Positions 58,040-64,000 of a stretch of DNA of 64,000 nucleotides are shown here, in pieces. Source of the stretch: Alteripontixanthobacter maritimus (lineage in GTDB: Bacteria; Pseudomonadota; Alphaproteobacteria; Sphingomonadales; Sphingomonadaceae); contig NZ_QBKA01000002.1 of assembly GCF_003340475.1 (NCBI RefSeq), forward strand, positions 124,001-188,000, in the 5' to 3' direction. The position numbers were made by a program, and so were the translations under genes. The number at the start of each line of letters is the position of its first letter. Positions within the stretch are counted from its first letter, which is position 1. Under the pieces are notes generated by a model, which saw nothing but the letters and a program-made list of their open reading frames with translations, was not told the origin of the DNA and searched no databases.

Positions 58040-59508
58040 CCCAGCACCACTCGGGCCGCTTCCATCTTTGGCCGCAAAGCCTGCGCGGGCAGGTCCTGCT
58101 CGGCGCGGCGCTGGCACTGTTGCTGGCGCAGGCGATTTCGGCGGTCCTGCTGCTGGGCGCGGCGGACAATCGGCGCGAAGAGATAGTGCTGACCAATCTC
58201 GCCTTCCGGCTGGCGGCAGAACCCCGGACATATTCCCGCGCAGACAACGGCCAATTCACACGGCGCGGTCCGGACCGCGGGGGAGGCCGTGGGGGGCGTT
58301 TTCGCACGCGGACGACGGATGAGCTTCCACCGCGCCTGGCCGCTCTGATGGATCGGGAACGGTCGGAAACGCTGCGCCAGATGCTGGCGGCACAGGGCAT
58401 AGATGCGCACCGGGTGGCCATGGCTATCGTACCATTGGCGGACGATCCGCGCGCCATGCGCCGTGCGCAACAGCGGCTGGAGCAAAATGGGGGCAGGTTC
58501 GCCGGTGCCCGGCCGCGCGACAGGATCGCGAATGCGCAGGTCGCTATCGGCGCGCTACAGCTTGCAGATGGCGGACCATGGCGCGTCACCCGCGTGTTCG
58601 TCGCCCCGCGCCAGGCAGGGGTCACCCGGACCATCATCATCCAGACGGCGGTGCTGTTTGCGGTTCTGCTTGCGCTCCTGGCTCTGTTGCTGGGGAGGAT
58701 CACACGTCCGCTCGCGCGATTGACCAGCCACGTTCAGAAGGTCGGCAAACCCGGTGCGCCGCCGGAACCGCTCGCTGCAGAAGGCCCGCGCGATATTGCC
58801 GATCTGATTGCGGCGCAAACCGCGATGGAAGCTCGCATCGCCGCGATGCTGGATGAAAAGGACGTGATGCTGGGCGCGATCGGCCACGATCTGAAAACTC
58901 CGCTGGCCGCATTGCGGGTCCGGATCGAAAGCGTGACGGACGAGGCGCAACGCAGCAGAATGGCCGACGGGATCGACGATATCGCCCGCTCGCTCGACGA
59001 TATTCTTACGCTCAGCCGGGTGGGCAAGGCGAGTACGCTACCGGAAATGGCCGATCTGCGCGCCCTTGCGGCCGGTGTGGTGGAGGAATTCGAGGATATG
59101 GGCAGCACGGTCGAACTGGCGGAGGGAAGCCGGGTCACGGCACCGGTTCACATAAGCTGGATGCGCCGTGCGTTGCGCAATTTAGTGTCCAACGCCCTGC
59201 GCTATGGCGGGGATGAGCCGCCGCTGGTCACCGTCACGCAGTCGGATGGTCATACGATTCTGCGTGTGGAGGATAACGGGCCCGGCATTCCGGAGGACCG
59301 GATCGAGGATATGCTGCAACCCTTCACGCGAGGCGAGGCAAGCCGCAACCGCGCCACAGGCGGTGCGGGACTCGGCCTGACGCTGGCCCGCGCGATTGCC
59401 CAGGAACATGGCGGCGAATTGCTGCTGACCAATCGCAAAGGCAGCGGCTTGCGAGCGGAGATACGCTTGCCGACACAGCCGTCAAAGCGGGATGCGCCGC
59501 TCTTCTAA
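58036..59508 (+). CDS. Membrane sensor histidine kinase
   Basis: A 490-residue kinase: TM1 at about 15-45 ([23 protein letters not shown]), a periplasmic domain of about 150 residues that includes an Arg/Gly-rich stretch ([16 protein letters not shown]), TM2 ([16 protein letters not shown]), HAMP, HisKA with H in [18 protein letters not shown] (about 284) and HATPase with [11 protein letters not shown] and [11 protein letters not shown]. Resembles EnvZ-type kinases. Coupled to the response regulator by ATGA; convergent with the HerA-like gene. Confidence 0.92.
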   Translation: MTQHHSGRFHLWPQSLRGQVLLGAALALLLAQAISAVLLLGAADNRREEIVLTNLAFRLAAEPRTYSRADNGQFTRRGPDRGGGRGGRFRTRTTDELPPRLAALMDRERSETLRQMLAAQGIDAHRVAMAIVPLADDPRAMRRAQQRLEQNGGRFAGARPRDRIANAQVAIGALQLADGGPWRVTRVFVAPRQAGVTRTIIIQTAVLFAVLLALLALLLGRITRPLARLTSHVQKVGKPGAPPEPLAAEGPRDIADLIAAQTAMEARIAAMLDEKDVMLGAIGHDLKTPLAALRVRIESVTDEAQRSRMADGIDDIARSLDDILTLSRVGKASTLPEMADLRALAAGVVEEFEDMGSTVELAEGSRVTAPVHISWMRRALRNLVSNALRYGGDEPPLVTVTQSDGHTILRVEDNGPGIPEDRIEDMLQPFTRGEASRNRATGGAGLGLTLARAIAQEHGGELLLTNRKGSGLRAEIRLPTQPSKRDAPLF

Positions 59509-61097
59509 CGCATCAAGCCGCCAATCAGGTTGCGCACAAACCGGCCCGCTGTCGCGCCGCCAAGGCTGGTCGCGATGGTGCCTGCGGCCGACGTGGCAGC
59601 GCTGCGGGTCGGGTTGGCTCGCGATTTGCGGCCCATGATCTTGGCGGCAAGAATGCTGGCAGCACTCGATGCGGCGGCGCCTGCTGCGGCTTTGCCGGCC
59701 TTTTCCCACAACGTCTTGGTCTTGCGGGGTTTCTTGCGGACTTCCTCCTCGCCTTTTTCCTCGACCTCCTGCGCGGTTTCAGCGGCGTCGGCGGCTTTGG
59801 CGAGCAGAACTTCTTCCGCACTTTCGCGGTCCACCGCCGTGTCATACTTGCCTTCGACCGGGCTGATCGATTTGATGATGGCGCGTTCTTTCGCCGTAAC
59901 CGGGCCGAGGCGGCTACGCGGCGGCTTGATCAAAGTGCGCTGCACCACCGACGGCGCACCGTCCTCCATCAACATGCTGACCAGCGCCTCGCCCACTCGC
60001 AGCTGCGTGATGGCTTCTTCAACGTCGAGGTTTTCGTTGATGCGGAAGGTGTTGGCAGCGGCGCGGATCGCTTTCTTGTCGCGCGGAGTGAAAGCGCGCA
60101 GCGCGTGCTGCACACGGTTGCCCAGCTGACCGGCGATTTCTTCGGGGATATCGATCGGGTTCTGCGTTACGAAAAACACGCCCACGCCCTTGGACCGAAT
60201 CAGGCGCACTACTTGTTCGATCTTATCCTCCAGCGCCTTGGGTGCATCGTCGAACAACAAATGCGCTTCGTCGAAGAAGAATACGAGTTTCGGTTTTTCC
60301 GGATCGCCGACTTCGGGCAGCGTTTCGAACAGTTCCGCCAGCAGCCACAACAGGAATGTCGCATACAGTTTCGGGCTGCGCATCAGCCGGTCTGCGGCGA
60401 GGATGTTGATTGTGCCGCGGCCCTGTTCGTCGGTGGTGAAAAAGTCGTCGATCTCCAGCGCCGGTTCGCCGAAGAACATGTCCGCGCCCTGGCTTTCGAA
60501 ACTGAGCAATTGCCGCTGGATCGCACCCACCGATTGCCGGCTGACATTGCCGTACGTTCCGCTTAGCTCCTTGTTGTTCTCCGACGCCCAGGCGAGCACC
60601 GATTGCAGATCGCCGAAGTCGAGCAACAGCAGCCCGTGATCGTCTGCATGACGGAAGATAATTTGCAGCACGCCTTCCTGCGTGTCGTTCAGGTCCAGCA
60701 GGCGGGCCAGCAATAACGGCCCCATTTCGGAAACCGTAGTGCGGATGGGGTGGCCCTGTTCGCCATACAAATCCCAGAACACCGCCGGATTATCGGAATA
60801 GGCGTATTTCTCCATGCCAAGCTTGGCTGCGCGTTCTTCCAGCGTGTCCGCATGTTTGAACGTGGGCGAGCCGGGCATTGACACGCCCGACAGATCGCCC
60901 TTCACATCAGCGACGAACACCGGGACGCCATTGGCGGAGAAGCTTTCCGCCATGCCCTGCAGGGTCACGGTCTTACCGGTGCCCGTTGCGCCCGCGATCA
61001 GACCGTGGCGGTTGGCGCGGCTGAGGTCGAGATACTGCTTCTCGCCATTTTCCGCCTGCCCCAGAAATATGCTGCCTGCCTTCTGGTTCATTCCCAT
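59505..61097 (-). CDS. HerA-like ATPase (DUF853 family)
   Basis: A 530-residue P-loop ATPase with Walker [10 protein letters not shown] (residues 36-44), [13 protein letters not shown] (Walker B), and the C-terminal low-complexity tail rich in Ala, Glu and Lys ([18 protein letters not shown]). The family is known as DUF853, HerA/FtsK-like, of unknown role in bacteria. Start at 61097, with a second ATG at 61091 possible. Divergent from the pabB gene by 43 bp; the two share a very short promoter region. Confidence 0.88.
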   Translation of the reverse strand: MGMNQKAGSIFLGQAENGEKQYLDLSRANRHGLIAGATGTGKTVTLQGMAESFSANGVPVFVADVKGDLSGVSMPGSPTFKHADTLEERAAKLGMEKYAYSDNPAVFWDLYGEQGHPIRTTVSEMGPLLLARLLDLNDTQEGVLQIIFRHADDHGLLLLDFGDLQSVLAWASENNKELSGTYGNVSRQSVGAIQRQLLSFESQGADMFFGEPALEIDDFFTTDEQGRGTINILAADRLMRSPKLYATFLLWLLAELFETLPEVGDPEKPKLVFFFDEAHLLFDDAPKALEDKIEQVVRLIRSKGVGVFFVTQNPIDIPEEIAGQLGNRVQHALRAFTPRDKKAIRAAANTFRINENLDVEEAITQLRVGEALVSMLMEDGAPSVVQRTLIKPPRSRLGPVTAKERAIIKSISPVEGKYDTAVDRESAEEVLLAKAADAAETAQEVEEKGEEEVRKKPRKTKTLWEKAGKAAAGAAASSAASILAAKIMGRKSRANPTRSAATSAAGTIATSLGGATAGRFVRNLIGGLMR

Positions 61098-61140
61098 GCC
61101 CGCGCTTCCCCTCGGTGTTCCATTTTGCGTAGGCCGCTCT

Positions 61141-62994
61141 ATGGCAGGCGATATGGCGAAGCGACAGCCCTTCCTCCTGCTCGACGATGCGCGCGAAAAC
61201 GGCGCGGCGGACGCACATTTGTTTTCGGGACCGCGTGAGATGTTCATTGCGCGCCGGGCAGACGAGGTTGCAGGCGTACTGACCGCCGCGGACGACGCAC
61301 GCCGGACGCAGGGTGGGACGCTGGCAGGCATCATTGCCTATGAAGCGGGGCTGGCTCTCGAACCACGCCTGTCATCCCTGGCAGATGATCGTACCGGCGC
61401 GGCGGGGCCGCTGGTATGGCTGGGCCTGTTCTATGACGTTACGATAATTCCCGCTGGCGAAGTCGATGGATGGCTGGCTGCGCAGGATTCGGGCGAGAGC
61501 GGTTCGGGCAGCTCGTCGCTGGGTCCGCTTGGCCCCCAAATTTCACCCGGCGCGTATCTGGAAAAATTCGCGGCAATGCAGGAGGCGATCCGGGCGGGCG
61601 ATATCTACCAGGCCAATCTGACATTCCCGCTGGCAGGCAGCTTCACGGGCGATCCGGTGGCGCTTTACCGGGCGCTGCGGCAGGATGCGAAAGCCGGATA
61701 TGGCGGGCTGTTGTTCGATGGATCGCATTGGCTCGCCAGCCTGTCGCCCGAACTGTTCTTCACGCACGACCGGTCCGCCGTGAAGGTGAAGCCGATGAAG
61801 GGCACCCGGCCGCGCGGGCGCGATGCCGCGGAGGATGCCGCGCTTGCCGAGGATCTCGCCGGATCGGTCAAGGACAAGGCGGAAAACCTGATGATCGTGG
61901 ACCTGATGCGCAACGATCTGTCGCGTGTGGCGCAGCCCGGATCGGTGCGGGTGGACGCGCCGTTCGCCGTCGAAAGCTACCCCACCGTGCACCAGATGGT
62001 CAGCACGGTGCGCGCCACTTTGGCAGACGGCAAGACTGCAATGGACCTGGTGCGCGCGATCTTCCCGTGCGGATCGATTACCGGCGCGCCGAAAATCCGC
62101 GCGATGGAACTCATCAGCGCGATCGAGCGCGATGCGCGGGGAGCCTATTGCGGTGCGATGGGCCGGATCGGCGTCGACGGCAGCGCGGCCTTCAACGTGG
62201 CTATCCGCACGCTGCGCCTGACTGAGATCGAGAACGGTCGCGGCGATGCCGTGCTGGGTGTCGGCAGCGCGATCGTGGCCGACAGCGATCCGATGGACGA
62301 ATGGCGCGAATGCATCCTAAAAGGCGGTTTTGCGCGCGCCAGTTCAGCGCGCGGCAGTTCAGTGCGGGCCAGCGTGGCCGGGTTCGACCTTATCGAGACG
62401 ATGCGGTTCGAGCCTGAAACAGGTATTCCGCTGCTGGAACTGCATCTGGAACGGATGAAGGCGAGCGCCATCGAGCTTGGCTTCAGCTTCGACCGGCACG
62501 CGGCGCGCAACCAGATTCAGGCGCTGTGCTTCGATCACGACGCATCTGCAAAATTGCGCCTGCAACTGGCGCGCAGTGGCCATATCGCGCTGGAACTGGC
62601 GTCTTTGCCGGCGGAGTCCGCTGTACCGCTACCTTGCATCGCGCTTCCTCTGCCGGTCGGGCCGGGCGATTGGCGGCTGCGTCACAAGACCACCGACCGG
62701 GAATTCTACGAGGACGCACGCGAAATTGCGGCAGAAGCCGGTGCGGACGAGGCCCTGTTCGTCCTTCCCGACGGCTCCCTGACGGAGGGCGCATGGTCCA
62801 GCATCTTTGTAGAGCGCGATGGGGCGTTGCTAACGCCGCCTGCCGCTTCCGGCCTATTGCCCGGTGTCTTGCGGCGATCCCTTATGGAACAAGGCCGCGC
62901 GACCGAAGCGCGGCTTACTCTTGACGATCTGGCTGACGGATTCAGCCTTGGCAACGCGGTGCGCGGCCTGATGAAAGCGAAACTCCTGCCATGA
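61141..62994 (+). CDS. pabB: Aminodeoxychorismate synthase component I fused to aminodeoxychorismate lyase
   Basis: A 617-residue fusion for p-aminobenzoate and folate synthesis. The N-terminal PabB part has [20 protein letters not shown], and [16 protein letters not shown] chorismate-binding motifs. The C-terminal part, from about residue 420 ([29 protein letters not shown]) is a class IV PLP lyase (PabC); [23 protein letters not shown] is its signature. Start at 61141, or 61153. Stop overlaps the RluA-family gene. Confidence 0.92.
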   Translation: MAGDMAKRQPFLLLDDARENGAADAHLFSGPREMFIARRADEVAGVLTAADDARRTQGGTLAGIIAYEAGLALEPRLSSLADDRTGAAGPLVWLGLFYDVTIIPAGEVDGWLAAQDSGESGSGSSSLGPLGPQISPGAYLEKFAAMQEAIRAGDIYQANLTFPLAGSFTGDPVALYRALRQDAKAGYGGLLFDGSHWLASLSPELFFTHDRSAVKVKPMKGTRPRGRDAAEDAALAEDLAGSVKDKAENLMIVDLMRNDLSRVAQPGSVRVDAPFAVESYPTVHQMVSTVRATLADGKTAMDLVRAIFPCGSITGAPKIRAMELISAIERDARGAYCGAMGRIGVDGSAAFNVAIRTLRLTEIENGRGDAVLGVGSAIVADSDPMDEWRECILKGGFARASSARGSSVRASVAGFDLIETMRFEPETGIPLLELHLERMKASAIELGFSFDRHAARNQIQALCFDHDASAKLRLQLARSGHIALELASLPAESAVPLPCIALPLPVGPGDWRLRHKTTDREFYEDAREIAAEAGADEALFVLPDGSLTEGAWSSIFVERDGALLTPPAASGLLPGVLRRSLMEQGRATEARLTLDDLADGFSLGNAVRGLMKAKLLP

Positions 62995-63707
62995 TCCAAG
63001 TCGGCGATATCCCTATTCTGTTCGAAGATGCCGAGGCACTTGTGATCGACAAGCCTGCAGGTGTCTCGGTCGATCGGCCGCGCAAGGGCGGGCCGTGCCT
63101 CGAAGATCACTGGGAGCACTTGAAGCTGGGTTTCCAGCGGCCGCCTTCCGCAGTCCACCGGCTGGATACCGATACCACCGGCTGCCTGCTGCTGGCGCGC
63201 AATCCCAAGGCGCTGAAACGCTTAGCCCGCGCGTTCGAGGAACGGCTGGTGGAAAAACGCTATCTCGGCGTGGTCGCCGGGCCGCTGACACAAGACGAAG
63301 GCACCATCGAATTAAGCCTTGCCAAGATCAGCAGCGCAGAGAAAGGCTGGCGCATGATTGCGGCGCGCAAGGGCAAGCCGTCCGTCACACATTGGCGCGT
63401 GGTCGAGCGGCTGGAAGGTAGGACGCTGGTTGAATTCCGCCCCGAAACCGGGCGCACCCACCAGATCCGTATCCATGCCGAGGCCGGGCTTGGCTTCCCG
63501 CTGCTGGGCGATCCGATCTACGGTCCCGAAAAGGGTCGCGGCAAAGGCGCGCCGCGCACCATGCTGCACGCCGCCGGACTGGTCGTGCCACGCGAGAAGA
63601 AAGATTTGATCCAGGCCGCTGCCCCCATGCCGAAAGATTTCCTCGCGCTGGGCTTCGCCGATCCCGGCGAGTCTGCAGAGCGCGTGCCGGAAGCCCATGA
63701 TGGCTGA
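62991..63707 (+). CDS. RluA-family pseudouridine synthase
   Basis: A 238-residue enzyme with catalytic HRLDTDTTGCLLLARN, KRYLGVVAG, and RPETGRTHQIRIHAEAGLGFPLLGDPIYG. It lacks an S4 domain. Target may be rRNA or tRNA (RluA/TruC-like). ATG overlap of 4 bp with pabB; the 3' end overlaps arfB by 11 bp. Confidence 0.92.
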   Translation: MIQVGDIPILFEDAEALVIDKPAGVSVDRPRKGGPCLEDHWEHLKLGFQRPPSAVHRLDTDTTGCLLLARNPKALKRLARAFEERLVEKRYLGVVAGPLTQDEGTIELSLAKISSAEKGWRMIAARKGKPSVTHWRVVERLEGRTLVEFRPETGRTHQIRIHAEAGLGFPLLGDPIYGPEKGRGKGAPRTMLHAAGLVVPREKKDLIQAAAPMPKDFLALGFADPGESAERVPEAHDG

Positions 63708-64000
63708 CCTGATCGACCGGGCGCACGCGCTGGCGGAAGAGAGCTTTATCGCGTCCTCCGGCCCGGGCGGGCAGAATGTGAACAAGGTGGCGACCGCGGT
63801 GCAGTTGCGCGTCAACGCCTATGCGCTGCGGCTAGCCCCGGCGGTGTTCAACAGGCTAAAAATTCTCGCTGGAAGCCGGATGACACAGGCCGGTGACATC
63901 GTGCTGACCGCGCGCAATTACCGCACGCAGGAAGCCAACCGCACGGATGCGCGCAACCGGCTGGCGGAACTGCTGAACGAAGCGCTGAAACAACCCAAGA
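63697..64000 (+). CDS. arfB: Alternative ribosome-rescue factor ArfB (partial)
   Basis: The first 101 codons are visible; the gene continues past the window. SGPGGQNVNKVATAVQLRV holds the GGQ motif that hydrolyses peptidyl-tRNA on stalled ribosomes without a codon in the A site. Following ARNYRTQEANRTDARNRLAELL is the family helix. The basic C-terminal tail lies outside. Start ATG at 63697 (or 63700), overlapping the RluA-family gene by 11 bp. Confidence 0.9.
   Translation, partial: MMADLIDRAHALAEESFIASSGPGGQNVNKVATAVQLRVNAYALRLAPAVFNRLKILAGSRMTQAGDIVLTARNYRTQEANRTDARNRLAELLNEALKQPK

Overview
The window is ordinary chromosome from a GC-rich alphaproteobacterium, most likely Sphingomonadales and probably Erythrobacteraceae. 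This placement rests on gene content and protein style: a leucine-catabolic ivd/mccB pair, an HWE-family sensor kinase, a DUF4402 protein, a MidA homologue next to lgt, and a tldD, gyrB, guaA, glnD and ftsK set. It was not tested by a search. I see no rRNA, tRNA, CRISPR array, prophage or classical insertion sequence. About 57 protein genes are densely packed, many joined by 4-bp stop/start overlaps.

Layout. Positions 1-6.4 kb: a partial acidic protein, a TonB-C-like exported protein, an alpha/beta hydrolase, a broken GIY-YIG nuclease gene bracketed by palindromic repeats, nadB with an ABC ATPase, and a DUF4402 protein. 6.4-15.9 kb: a zinc-finger protein, tldD, a lipoprotein, DUF924, two tandem endonuclease III genes, a CHRD lipoprotein, a methyltransferase, guaA, a 28-residue peptide gene and an acyl-CoA ligase. 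15.9-22.9 kb: gyrB, an AI-2E-type permease, a flavoprotein, a 5'-nucleotidase-like lipoprotein and an NlpE-like lipoprotein. 23-28.4 kb (minus strand): ivd, a DUF559 nuclease bracketed by long inverted repeats, mccB, HXXEE, an acyltransferase and DUF1295. 28.5-36.8 kb: an HWE kinase coupled to a betaine-type ABC transporter, DUF2147, MidA, lgt and an acyl-CoA synthetase. 36.8-45.4 kb: glnD, a YggS-type protein, a ThiE-like protein, ftsK and a Ktr-type K+ uptake pair. 45.4-56.4 kb: a four-gene overlapping cluster (DUF2868, DUF3482 GTPase, RoxA-type oxygenase, RluE), ald, a thioesterase, an S9 peptidase, an M24 aminopeptidase and a cupin. 56.5-64 kb: an EF-hand protein with a two-component system, a HerA-like ATPase, a pabB-pabC fusion, an RluA-family synthase and arfB, cut by the window edge.

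Most noteworthy signal. Two unrelated small nuclease genes, GIY-YIG at 2667-2992 and DUF559 at 26732-27169, share one architecture. Each lies between two genes of a same-strand run, points the same way as its neighbours, and is closely bracketed by inverted copies of its own short palindromic repeat. In the DUF559 case one repeat arm encodes the nuclease C-terminus and also supplies the Shine-Dalgarno of mccB inside a hairpin. The DUF559 stop codon overlaps the mccB start. This looks like a class of nuclease-associated REP-like elements that can rewire host operons. A second, weaker signal is a pair of leader hairpins with pyrimidine-rich loops, upstream of the 28-residue peptide and of the EF-hand protein.
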